The position numbers and the translations under genes were made by a program. The notes under the pieces are model-generated. The model ran no database searches. It was not told where the DNA came from and saw nothing but the letters and a program-made list of their open reading frames with translations. Shown here piece after piece: positions 1-5,768 of a stretch of 8,235 nucleotides of DNA (position 1 is its first letter; each line of letters begins with the position of its first letter). The DNA comes from CAZWQR01 sp964638595 (GTDB taxonomy: Bacteria > Patescibacteriota > Minisyncoccia > Minisyncoccales > PEYH01): positions 1 to 8,235 of the forward strand of contig CAZWYU010000022.1 of assembly GCA_964638595.1 (NCBI GenBank). The letters are read 5' to 3'.

Positions 1-1
1 T

Positions 2-259
2 CCGCAACCAACGGTAGATGGCGGAGTTATAAAAATAAGCAATATTCATAAACCTAAAATTTCAGAAAAGCTATTTTTCAAAATACTAAAAATTGGCTTC
101 TCTCAACCAAGAAAAACCATTCTTAACAACCTTTCTGATGGGTTAGAAATGGATAAAAAAGAAATTATCAAAAAGCTTAAAGATTTGAAAATTGAGTTTA
201 ACTTAAGACCAGAAAATTTAAAATTAGAGGATTGGATAAAACTCACTTATAGTTTTTAA
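2..259 (+). CDS. rsmA: 16S rRNA dimethyladenosine transferase RsmA/KsgA, C-terminal part (5' end outside window)
   Basis: This is an open frame from the window edge to TAA at 257-259, giving 85 residues. It matches the C-terminal end of RsmA/KsgA, the cytoplasmic enzyme that dimethylates two adjacent adenosines near the 3' end of 16S rRNA during small-subunit maturation. The visible family signatures are PQPTVDGGVI at residues 2-10 of the fragment (family form P-x-P-x-VDS-x-V), FSQPRKTILNNL at about 33-44 (family form RRKTL-x-NNL, here PRK), and RPENLKLEDW at about 69-78. The SAM-binding Rossmann fold and the NLPY-type catalytic motif lie upstream of the window. The gene is not functionally linked to the secretion cluster that follows. 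The promoter of the next gene begins within six bases of its stop, with no terminator hairpin between them. The identification is strong, but completeness of the gene cannot be judged. Confidence 0.87.
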   Translation, partial: PQPTVDGGVIKISNIHKPKISEKLFFKILKIGFSQPRKTILNNLSDGLEMDKKEIIKKLKDLKIEFNLRPENLKLEDWIKLTYSF

Positions 260-264
260 AAAAA

Positions 265-279
265 AGTTATGTTAAAATA
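265..279 (+). promoter_or_regulatory. Extended -10 promoter for the pilin/VirB6 unit
   Basis: The box agttatgttaaaata contains an extended -10 element, TG at 270-271 followed after one base by TAAAAT at 273-278. No good -35 hexamer lies 16-18 bases upstream, as is common for extended -10 promoters. The -10 ends six bases before the ATG at 285, so the expected transcription start falls on or next to the start codon and the mRNA may be leaderless. The same 15 bases recur at 4731-4745 ahead of the second rightward gene block. Promoter function is inferred from sequence only. Confidence 0.6.
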
Positions 280-284
280 AAAAA

Positions 285-995
285 ATGGAAATAAATATAA
301 AACTAGCTGTATTTTGTATTTCGCTGGTCTTGTTTTTAATACCGCTATCTCAAGTATTTGCCCAACACACAGAACTCTATTTAACAGTAAACAAACATAA
401 CATAACGGTAGGCGAGGCTGTAAGTGGAAAGGTCACCGTAAAACTCTATGCTAGTTACGGTGGAACTCCTAGTAGTTGTCATACAAGTATAATTTTTGAA
501 GGCGGCCATGCTCCTGGTTCGTCTCCGTTAAGTTTTGATTGTTCTCATGATCCGAGCAAAACAACAGAAAATTATACTCAATGCAGCAAGTCTTTTACTC
601 ATGTCTATGATACTTCTGGCAAAAAAACCTTGAGTGCTTCAGTGTCTCACTATGGCTTGATAAACCAAAAAAGAGTTACTATTAATGTAACAAAAAAAAC
701 AACCCCAACAGCAATAGATGATTTAGAGTCACCAATAGAAGCAACCACTACAGCAAAGATCGTTGAACGAACGATAAAAATAATCTACGGACTTTTAACT
801 GTATTGCTGGTACTAATAATAATGATTGGGGGATTCTTTTATTTGACATCAGCTGGGGATCCACAAAGAATATCTAAGGGAAAACAGATAATAGTTTACG
901 GTATTATCGGTTTTGGTATAATGGTTATAAGTAGAGGAATAATAGAATTTATTTTCTTAATATTGGGAATAGATAATCAAATAACTTTATTTTAA
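285..995 (+). CDS. Exported Ig/PKD-like domain fused to VirB2/TrbC-type pilin segment
   Basis: The 236-residue protein appears to be a pilin-like subunit of a type IV secretion or conjugation-like machine. Residues 1-26 form a signal peptide: a short basic start, a hydrophobic core, and probable cleavage after VFA. Residues 28-136 look like a beta-sandwich of Ig or PKD type, with alternating beta-strand patterns and the segment FTHVYDTSGKKTLSASVS, which resembles the PKD pattern H-x-Y-x-x-x-G-x-Y-T-x-x-x-x-V. This ectodomain carries three cysteines (65, 86, 100). After a Thr/Pro-rich linker (137-157) come two hydrophobic helices at about 166-188 and 201-229, joined by the polar loop TSAGDPQRISKGKQ. 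This is the usual VirB2/TrbC hairpin of CPR bacteria, where the loop is of the form G-N/D-P-x-K-I-x-K-A-K. The ATG is the first possible start, since an in-frame TAA lies 12 bases upstream. There is no SD site. The stop overlaps the next start (TAATG), so the two genes are probably translationally coupled. The pilin-hairpin call is fairly sure; the exact ectodomain fold is inference. Confidence 0.75.
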   Translation: MEINIKLAVFCISLVLFLIPLSQVFAQHTELYLTVNKHNITVGEAVSGKVTVKLYASYGGTPSSCHTSIIFEGGHAPGSSPLSFDCSHDPSKTTENYTQCSKSFTHVYDTSGKKTLSASVSHYGLINQKRVTINVTKKTTPTAIDDLESPIEATTTAKIVERTIKIIYGLLTVLLVLIIMIGGFFYLTSAGDPQRISKGKQIIVYGIIGFGIMVISRGIIEFIFLILGIDNQITLF

Positions 996-3379
996 TGTTT
1001 AAAAAAATTAACAAAAAGCTATTAATTCTCGCTGGAATTATTGTTGTAGGTGTTCTCTTTCCTACAAGGCAAGCCCACGCCTTTGTCGGTGCCGCAATAA
1101 CTGTAATAAGCTCTATTTTAGGAGTACTCGGAAAGGCTGCCCTAGGGGTTGCAAAAGAATTTGGTATTATAGCAGGCAAATTTGGTATAGCTCTTGCTAT
1201 ATCTACAATTTTTGTAATTTTCGCCAATGGCTTCTTGGATTGGGCCGCTGCCCCAGATCTGGTAAAAGGAACACTAATGGAGAACGATTTGGTCTCAAGC
1301 GGTTGGGGTATAACTAGGGATTTTGTAAATCTCTTTTTTATTCTTGTTCTAATTGCTATTGGTATAGGAACTGCCTTAAGAATAAAAGGATATGAAATTA
1401 AAAAAGCCCTTCCTAAATTGATCCTTGTGGCCATATTAATAAATTTTACGCCAGTTATAGTTGGTGTTGTTGTAGATGCTTCGGATATAATAATAAATTT
1501 TTTCTATAAAGTTAACACTGGTGGTTTTGGAAAAATTTTGAGTTTAAGCGGAAATGCTACTTCTCAACTTGGACAAACCCTAGGCGAAGCAATACGCCAC
1601 CCAACTAATATCTTTAATGGTAAATTGCTTTTTAAAGCAGTGGCTTTGATGGTTTTTAATTTTATAGCTGGATTTGTCATGATTATAATGGGTCTTTTGT
1701 TTGTTGTCAGACATATAGCTATTTGGGTTTTGGTTATACTTTCTCCATTAGCCTTCTTCAGCTATATACTCCCTCAAACCCAAAAACTGTGGGGAATTTG
1801 GTGGCAGCAATTGTTTAAATGGGCTTTTATTGGAGTTGGAGCAGCCTTCTTCCTTTATCTCGCCCAAGTGATGTCTTATGAAATAAGTACCCCTGACAAA
1901 ATTATTACTGCTCCAACGGCAGAGGGAATGGCCCTTGATTCTGGCACAACTTTTATAATAGTCCAACTATTGCCTATTATTTTTCTTTTAATTGCAATGT
2001 TTATAATAAACAGTACTTCGGCAATGGGAGCCAAACAAATAATTTCTTTTGGAAGAAAGAGTGTTAAATATCCATGGACCAAGGAGGGCAAGAAAAAAAG
2101 ACAGGAACTTAAAAGCTGGAGCCAGAGCAAAACAAGAGACATTCCTATTATCGGACCAAAAGCTCAAAAAGCAATTAGTAGATTAGAAAGCTATACGCCC
2201 CAATGGGGTCAAGACCAAAATAAAGGAACAACAGCTGGGCGGTGGACAAAACGCCAACTTGCAAAAGCAGTAGGGACAGGCACAACAATCGTTACTAAAC
2301 CCGGAAAAATGATTTTTGGAGAAGGATTGGCTGCTAGTGGACAAGAAACTAGTAAAACTTATAGAGAAGCTACAAGACAAGATATGTGGACCAATATCAG
2401 CAAAATGAAAAATGCTACTTCTGCCCAAAAAGCTGGCTATGTCCAAGGTATGATAAAACAAAAACAATTGGGAGAAGCTATAAAACAAAATCGTTTGTCA
2501 AATTCAGACATAATAGAAGTTTTTAAACAAGCAAAATTAACAAATAACAAAGACCTGTCTGACGAACTAAAATTAGCAACTATACACGATGACAGTATGA
2601 TAAAAACTCTTGCTCAGATAGAAACCGGCAGCGAAGAAGGACTGACTGAAGAAGATAGAGATAAGGGATACGGAAGCTACAGAGAAAAAATATTTGCAAA
2701 AATGAAAGAAGATGATATGAAAGAAATCCAATTTGATAAATTGACGAATGAACAAAAGGAAGAATTTGGAAAAGCGGCATCAAAATTTTATGATGCTCGT
2801 AAACTCGGCCAAGCGGGCAAAACCATTGGTAGAGAAGCTATGGATGAAATACAAAGATTTGCCCAGAATAAAGGCCCTGCCTGGTTTTTTGAAATAGACG
2901 AAAATACTGGCAGAGCAAGAAATTCTCAACTACCACGTTTTTTTATGAGTAACGGAGCTGCTGATCTTGGGCTGGCTGCGCTTGAGGGAGCTTCAACAAA
3001 AGAAGAAATAAAGGGATTACAAGGTCAATCAAGCCATTGGGAAGACCATATAAGAAAAGCTACTAATGTAGACGATTTGACTGAAGTAGAAAAAGACATC
3101 GAAACAAATATAAAATCGTCGAAAAATGCAGATTTAAAACAAATTCATGAATCTGCTTTAAGAGCAGTAAGAAGAAAACAACAAATATTTTCGGCTGAAA
3201 ATGTCCCGAGAGAAACAGAAACAGAAAAAGGTAAAATTATTCTTAGTGAACAAGCGGCAAAAGAGGAAGCAAGAAGAAGGCGTGAAGTTAGGGGGACAGA
3301 AGACCCCGGAGCATATAATCCAGAGCAAGAAACTGAAAAACAAGAGGGGACAGAAGACCCTGGAGCATATAATGCATAA
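995..3379 (+). CDS. VirB6/TrbL-like type IV secretion channel protein with long hydrophilic C-terminal tail
   Basis: The 794-residue protein is the likely polytopic inner-membrane channel component of the secretion machine. A signal-like N-terminus (residues 9-29, ending RQAHA) is followed by a weakly hydrophobic stretch (32-55) and about seven membrane helices near 64-80, 109-129, 140-161, 213-237, 239-259, 273-292 and 319-338. The stretch RHIAIWVLVILSPLAFF at 239-255, followed by LPQTQKLWGIWWQQLFKW at 259-276, is the hallmark region of CPR VirB6/TrbL-like proteins (R-x-x-x-W-x-L-x-x-x-x-P-x-A-F, then P-x-T-x-x-x-W-x-x-W). From about residue 350 the protein is soluble, charged and mostly helical (Lys/Glu/Gln-rich) for about 440 residues, far beyond the roughly 300 residues of a minimal VirB6. 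It ends in two copies of GTEDPGAYN. The start overlaps the pilin stop by one base and has no SD site. The VirB6-like fold is confident; the role and location of the tail are unknown. Confidence 0.78.
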   Translation: MFKKINKKLLILAGIIVVGVLFPTRQAHAFVGAAITVISSILGVLGKAALGVAKEFGIIAGKFGIALAISTIFVIFANGFLDWAAAPDLVKGTLMENDLVSSGWGITRDFVNLFFILVLIAIGIGTALRIKGYEIKKALPKLILVAILINFTPVIVGVVVDASDIIINFFYKVNTGGFGKILSLSGNATSQLGQTLGEAIRHPTNIFNGKLLFKAVALMVFNFIAGFVMIIMGLLFVVRHIAIWVLVILSPLAFFSYILPQTQKLWGIWWQQLFKWAFIGVGAAFFLYLAQVMSYEISTPDKIITAPTAEGMALDSGTTFIIVQLLPIIFLLIAMFIINSTSAMGAKQIISFGRKSVKYPWTKEGKKKRQELKSWSQSKTRDIPIIGPKAQKAISRLESYTPQWGQDQNKGTTAGRWTKRQLAKAVGTGTTIVTKPGKMIFGEGLAASGQETSKTYREATRQDMWTNISKMKNATSAQKAGYVQGMIKQKQLGEAIKQNRLSNSDIIEVFKQAKLTNNKDLSDELKLATIHDDSMIKTLAQIETGSEEGLTEEDRDKGYGSYREKIFAKMKEDDMKEIQFDKLTNEQKEEFGKAASKFYDARKLGQAGKTIGREAMDEIQRFAQNKGPAWFFEIDENTGRARNSQLPRFFMSNGAADLGLAALEGASTKEEIKGLQGQSSHWEDHIRKATNVDDLTEVEKDIETNIKSSKNADLKQIHESALRAVRRKQQIFSAENVPRETETEKGKIILSEQAAKEEARRRREVRGTEDPGAYNPEQETEKQEGTEDPGAYNA
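3292..3373 (+). repeat. 54-bp-period direct repeat in the VirB6-like gene's 3' end
   Basis: A 28-base sequence at 3292-3319 recurs at 3346-3373 with one mismatch (C at 3307 against T at 3361). The period is 54 bases, or 18 codons, so the frame is preserved. The repeats encode GTEDPGAYN at residues 767-775 and 785-793, separated by PEQETEKQE, and form the extreme C-terminus of the protein. The near-identity at the DNA level suggests a recent duplication. Confidence 0.85.
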
Positions 3380-3393
3380 ATATAAGAATATGA

Positions 3394-3430
3394 GAAACGG
3401 GTGTTCCTCATAAGAGAAACACCCGTTTTG
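3394..3430. terminator. Bidirectional intrinsic terminator between convergent genes
   Basis: A 15-bp stem pairs 3395-3409 with 3414-3428, with a single C-A mismatch (3406/3417), a four-base loop (ATAA) and a G/C-rich core (CGGGTG with CACCCG). On the plus strand it is followed by a T-rich run (TTTTGTTTATT), and it starts 15 bases after the VirB6-like stop. On the minus strand the stem begins four bases past the SPFH stop at 3432, but the downstream T-run is weaker (TTTCTCATATTC). It probably ends both transcripts, more strongly the rightward one. Confidence 0.85.
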
Positions 3431-3431
3431 T

Positions 3432-4496
3432 TTATTCTATAGAAGAAGCAGCTAGCTTCTTAAATGCTGCTATGGCTCCCACTAAATCTGAACCGTCACC
3501 ACTCACACGAATGTCTGTTAAAGCGTCCCCGTCTATAGACGCCATACGGGTTATCATGTCTTGTGTGAAATCTAAACAGCTTCTTTTTAATTCGTTACTG
3601 TTGTTTATTTCTTCCTGAACCTGCTTTAGAGTTCTACCCGAAGCATGAGCCAAAACACCAATAAGTGTTTTGCTAATCTCGGTTGTTCTTCTAGAAGCCA
3701 CATCCACTGCTGCTTTTTTTCTTTGTCCAGCTAGATATCTTTCATTACGAGCAGCTAAGGTTTCTTTGCTTAAGTCAAAATCCTGGAAAATAACTTTGAC
3801 CGGCAAAAGTTCCATTCCCCACTCTAATAGAATTTCCTCCACGTGGCTTGCATGCTCATTAATAGCTTCATCATTGTGCTCTCGCATTTGAGCCATAACA
3901 TCAAAACCCGCCTTTCCTTTTTCTATGGCCTCTCTGTCGTCAAGCGAGTTGATATAGCTACGAGCAGCATTCTCTATTAGGGACACAACTGCTCCTGCTA
4001 ATCCTCCTTCTTCTTTAGAAGGAGCCATATAGGTCATCCTATATGGTGCATCTGGACAAATAAGTTTACCGTTTTCGTCCTTCTTCTTGGGATTAATCAT
4101 TCTGACAAAAACGTTTCCCATTTTTGGTATTGCCGCACCTCCACCTTTAAAATCGATTACAATTGGTGCGGTAAACAGTGGATACTTATGAGTCCGCTTG
4201 CTTGGCTGACTTCGCCTTTTGGCAACCCATAAAGGAAGCCATTGGGGACCTGGACTAAAGGTTGCCCAGTATTTAGAAAAAACTTCTGAAACCATGTATT
4301 TTTCTTCAGGAACTTGCACCCAACTTTTCCTAAGATAAGCGCAAGAAAGGGAAAAAATCAAAAGTCCTAACAGTAGTCTCAACCACCGGCCATCAATACC
4401 AACAACAATCTCCTTAATGCCCCACACAATCAATAAAATTGTGAAGCATCTTACTACCCACACAATAGATGATAATAGCCACTTTGACCATTTCAT
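3432..4496 (-). CDS. SPFH/band-7 domain membrane protein
   Basis: The 354-residue protein belongs to the stomatin/prohibitin/flotillin/HflK superfamily, whose members form large oligomers on membranes and scaffold membrane microdomains or regulate proteases. Two N-terminal hydrophobic helices (about 8-29 and 38-55, Trp-rich) are followed by VPEEKYMVSEVFSKYWATFSPG (62-83), which matches the family start VP-x-G-x-x-x-V-x-x-x-F-G-K-Y-x-x-x-x-x-P-G. Residues 105-270 cover the rest of the SPFH domain, including the helical segment LIENAARSYINSL (173-185) and EWGMELLPVKVIFQDFDL (225-242), the typical 'gi-x-v-x-x-v-x-i-x-d' strand. A Lys/Arg/Ala-rich helix follows at 246-272. The start ATG has an AAGGAG SD site ten bases upstream and an in-frame TAG just beyond it, so the start is secure. 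The gene lies antisense inside the secretion cluster. Three 60-base lines that I counted in it are 45-52% GC, against 30-37% in three from flanking genes. Its function in this organism and any link to the secretion system are unknown. Confidence 0.8.
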   Translation of the reverse strand: MKWSKWLLSSIVWVVRCFTILLIVWGIKEIVVGIDGRWLRLLLGLLIFSLSCAYLRKSWVQVPEEKYMVSEVFSKYWATFSPGPQWLPLWVAKRRSQPSKRTHKYPLFTAPIVIDFKGGGAAIPKMGNVFVRMINPKKKDENGKLICPDAPYRMTYMAPSKEEGGLAGAVVSLIENAARSYINSLDDREAIEKGKAGFDVMAQMREHNDEAINEHASHVEEILLEWGMELLPVKVIFQDFDLSKETLAARNERYLAGQRKKAAVDVASRRTTEISKTLIGVLAHASGRTLKQVQEEINNSNELKRSCLDFTQDMITRMASIDGDALTDIRVSGDGSDLVGAIAAFKKLAASSIE

Positions 4497-4506
4497 TCTA
4501 TACCAT

Positions 4507-4512
4507 CTCCTT
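4507..4512 (-). promoter_or_regulatory. Shine-Dalgarno site of the SPFH gene
   Basis: Read on the minus strand, AAGGAG within AAAAGGAG lies ten bases before the ATG at 4496-4494. It fixes the SPFH start. It is the only strong SD sequence at the preferred start of any gene in this window, in contrast to the rightward genes. Confidence 0.8.
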
Positions 4513-4543
4513 TTCTATATTTATTTGTATAAGTTCTATTTAT

Positions 4544-4572
4544 ATTATACCGATTATCATTAACAAAGTCAA
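4544..4572 (-). promoter_or_regulatory. Canonical sigma-70-type promoter of the SPFH gene
   Basis: On the minus strand TTGACT (4572-4567) is followed by a 17-base spacer and a perfect TATAAT (4549-4544). Transcription would start near 4537, giving a leader of about 40 bases that carries the SD site. The near-consensus hexamers and ideal spacing suggest strong constitutive expression. Nothing clearly resembling an operator flanks it. Confidence 0.75.
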
Positions 4573-4730
4573 ACTTTTGCAACTTTGGTGTTTATCCATT
4601 GTATTTATCCGAACTAAATTATGTACTCTCTAAAAAAGCACAATTGAGGCATATCCTTTTAGCCGAGCAAATATGGTAGGAATAACACGATGGGCATAAT
4701 TTTGTTTTTGGTTCATTTTTGTTTTTTAAT

Positions 4731-4745
4731 AGTTATGTTAAAATA
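4731..4745 (+). promoter_or_regulatory. Extended -10 promoter for the second rightward block (copy of the 265-279 box)
   Basis: The 15 bases are identical to those at 265-279, with TG at 4736-4737 and TAAAAT at 4739-4744. No convincing -35 is visible. The expected start near 4751 leaves a leader of about 33 bases before the ATG at 4784, with no clear SD site. The shared box suggests that both halves of the secretion cluster respond to the same polymerase or factor. Confidence 0.6.
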
Positions 4746-4783
4746 GAATAAGAAAATTAAATATTATAAAATTTTAAGACAAT

Positions 4784-5188
4784 ATGGAAGAACTATCTAA
4801 AAATGAGCTTTGGGCTATTTATGAAACCTTGCCAGAATCTCTCAAAGATACCATTTTTTCAGAAGATACGGCTGAAGCAATTTGGGATATTGCAAAAATA
4901 AATGAAATTAATGAAGTGGCTAAGCTTTCTAAACTAGTTAGTCAAGTTCTTATTGGGCTCCTCCCTCCTCAATTTATTAAGGACGCTTTAAAGGAAAGTC
5001 TAAATCTTAAAGAGGAAAAGGCAAAAAAAATAGCCATAGAATTAGAACATTATATTTTTAATCAAGTTAAGGAAGAATTAGACGAACTTTACGAAGAAAT
5101 AACAGATAAAAAAAATGCCCAAAAAAAAGCCCAAGATCAGCAAAAAAAGATTACTGACTCTGATAGATATAGAGAGCAAATTGAGTAA
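4784..5188 (+). CDS. Small acidic helical protein, CPR-type, function unknown
   Basis: The 134-residue soluble protein has no signal peptide or membrane segment. It appears all-helical: ELWAIYETLPESLKDTIFSE (8-27), then EDTAEAIWDIAKINEINE (27-44), a hydrophobic helix AKLSKLVSQVLIGLLPPQF (46-64), and KAKKIAIELEHYIFNQVKEELDEL (79-102), followed by a Lys/Gln-rich tail. The patterns 'LP-x-x-L-x-x-x-IFS-x-ETA', 'GLL-P-x-x-F' and 'A-x-x-I-x-x-E-x-x-x-x-IF-x-x-V-K-x-x-L-x-x-L' are ones I associate from memory with conserved uncharacterised CPR proteins near pilus or secretion genes. That link needs a profile search to confirm. The ATG is the first possible start, since a TAA lies nine bases before it. 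It is probably a cytoplasmic accessory or assembly factor of the downstream cluster, but that is inference from position only. Confidence 0.7.
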   Translation: MEELSKNELWAIYETLPESLKDTIFSEDTAEAIWDIAKINEINEVAKLSKLVSQVLIGLLPPQFIKDALKESLNLKEEKAKKIAIELEHYIFNQVKEELDELYEEITDKKNAQKKAQDQQKKITDSDRYREQIE

Positions 5189-5207
5189 TTCTTAATTTTT
5201 AATACCC

Positions 5208-5223
5208 GGCTTCCAAAGAAGCT
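5208..5223 (+). other. Short hairpin downstream of the 4784 gene
   Basis: GGCTTC (5208-5213) pairs with GAAGCT (5218-5223) across the loop CAAA, giving five Watson-Crick pairs and one G-T. It lies 20 bases after the stop of the 4784 gene. No T-run follows, so it is not a good intrinsic terminator; it could stabilise or process the mRNA. Confidence 0.35.
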
Positions 5224-5228
5224 CTGAT

Positions 5229-5257
5229 TTGACAATTTACAAAAAAATAAATAAAAA
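5229..5257 (+). promoter_or_regulatory. Possible promoter for the PrgI/VirB4 genes
   Basis: A perfect TTGACA at 5229-5234 is followed after 17 bases by TAAAAA (5252-5257), which matches four of six -10 positions. A start near 5264 would leave a leader of about 50 bases before the ATG at 5316. The -10 is weak in a very A/T-rich spacer, so chance is a real alternative. Confidence 0.35.
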
Positions 5258-5315
5258 TTAAGCCATTAAAATTTATTTGCTAAATTAAGAATTGTAAATT
5301 GGCTAATTTACTGCT

Positions 5316-5729
5316 ATGCAATACCCTCTACCACAATTTTTACAAATAAAACCAAAAATAGCCGGGCCTTTTAATTTCAGGCAATTGGCCTATATTGTAG
5401 GCGGTGCTTTAATATCTGTAATTTTTTATTTTACGACAACTCTCTGGCGTTTTATTATTATATCTATCCCAATAATGATTACAGCTTTTGTTTTCGCTTT
5501 TGCTAAAATTAAAGGTTTTCCAATAACAACTATTTTAATACGCTCATTTGGCTTTCTTTTTAAGTCTAAAACTTATATCTGGCACAAAATAGAAATGCCG
5601 GCTTATTCGCTTCCAAAAAAGCCCAAAAAGAATGAAGAGACAGAATTAAAACTAACCACAACGCCAAAGATTGCTGAAAAAAGCCGTTTAAAGCAAGTAG
5701 CTAAATTAATTGAAATTCATCCAAAATGA
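5316..5729 (+). CDS. PrgI-family inner-membrane protein (VirB3-position component)
   Basis: The 137-residue protein matches the PrgI family found beside VirB4 in Gram-positive and CPR conjugation-like clusters, where it takes the place of VirB3 as the small membrane partner of the ATPase. (It is unrelated to the Salmonella type III needle protein of the same name.) The N-terminal pattern YPLPQFLQIKPKIAGPFNFRQL (3-24) fits the family form 'x-VP-x-F-x-x-x-E-x-K-I-x-G-P-x-T-x-R-Q'. Two adjacent membrane helices follow at 24-41 and 45-63. The segment KIKGFPITTILIRSFGFLFKSKTYIWHK (64-91) is the typical juxtamembrane region ending in K-x-Y-x-W. The Lys/Thr-rich tail (96-137) is variable. The start is fixed by an in-frame TAA nine bases upstream; there is no SD site. 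It ends in TGA, the only TGA stop in the window. Confidence 0.82.
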   Translation: MQYPLPQFLQIKPKIAGPFNFRQLAYIVGGALISVIFYFTTTLWRFIIISIPIMITAFVFAFAKIKGFPITTILIRSFGFLFKSKTYIWHKIEMPAYSLPKKPKKNEETELKLTTTPKIAEKSRLKQVAKLIEIHPK

Positions 5730-5731
5730 GG

Positions 5732-5761
5732 GCAAGTTGTTTTATCAATTTATAAACTTGC
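5732..5761. repeat. Short inverted repeat after the PrgI gene
   Basis: GCAAGTT (5732-5738) is the exact reverse complement of AACTTGC (5755-5761), with a 16-base A/T-rich loop. It begins two bases past the PrgI stop. It lacks a following T-run, so it is not a clear terminator, and transcription probably continues into the VirB4 genes. Confidence 0.4.
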
Positions 5762-5768
5762 TGGATTC

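Larger units (their letters stand above)
4497..4783. other. 287-bp divergent intergenic region
   Basis: This gap separates the leftward SPFH gene from the rightward second block. Its left part (4497-4572) carries the SPFH leader and promoter, and its right part (4731-4783) carries the promoter box and leader of the 4784 gene. The middle (about 4573-4730) has no convincing ORF, tRNA or stable hairpin that I can see. The only plus-strand frame noticed there is a nine-codon ORF starting near 4673 without an SD site. It may be regulatory DNA or the edge of an insertion. Confidence 0.6.
5187..5301. repeat. Interleaved inverted repeats in the spacer before the PrgI gene
   Basis: Two perfect inverted repeats occupy the spacer. 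The first pairs aattcttaattt (5187-5198) with aaattaagaatt (5282-5293). The second pairs caatttaca (5233-5241) with tgtaaattg (5293-5301). The arms are interleaved (1, 2, 1', 2') rather than nested, so in RNA they would form a pseudoknot or be mutually exclusive. All arms are A/T-rich, so RNA function is doubtful and a dispersed DNA repeat is equally likely. Confidence 0.55.

Noticed and set aside
949..1434. A 161-residue reverse-strand open frame within the VirB6-like gene
   Set aside because: It lies wholly antisense to the strongly supported membrane-protein gene. Its product is low-complexity hydrophobic/basic sequence with no recognisable motif, as expected from reverse reading of hydrophobic codons.
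3145..3411. Overlapping reverse-strand frames and a forward 70-residue frame at the 3' end of the VirB6-like gene
   Set aside because: They are all out-of-frame readings of the repeated C-terminal coding region. Their Ser/Phe- or Lys/Gln-rich products and internal repeats simply mirror the 54-bp duplication.
3670..3891. A 73-residue plus-strand frame inside the SPFH gene
   Set aside because: It is antisense to a gene with secure promoter, SD site and family match, and shows no motif or ribosome site of its own.
4673..4699. Nine-codon ORF starting ATGGTAGGAATA in the 287-bp intergenic region
   Set aside because: It is very short, has no SD site and no promoter close by, and shows no sign of being a leader peptide for the 4784 gene, whose promoter lies downstream of it.
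5732..5761. Inverted repeat considered as an intrinsic terminator separating the PrgI and VirB4 genes
   Set aside because: It has only seven pairs, a 16-base loop and no T-run after it, so it is kept only as a weak inverted repeat.
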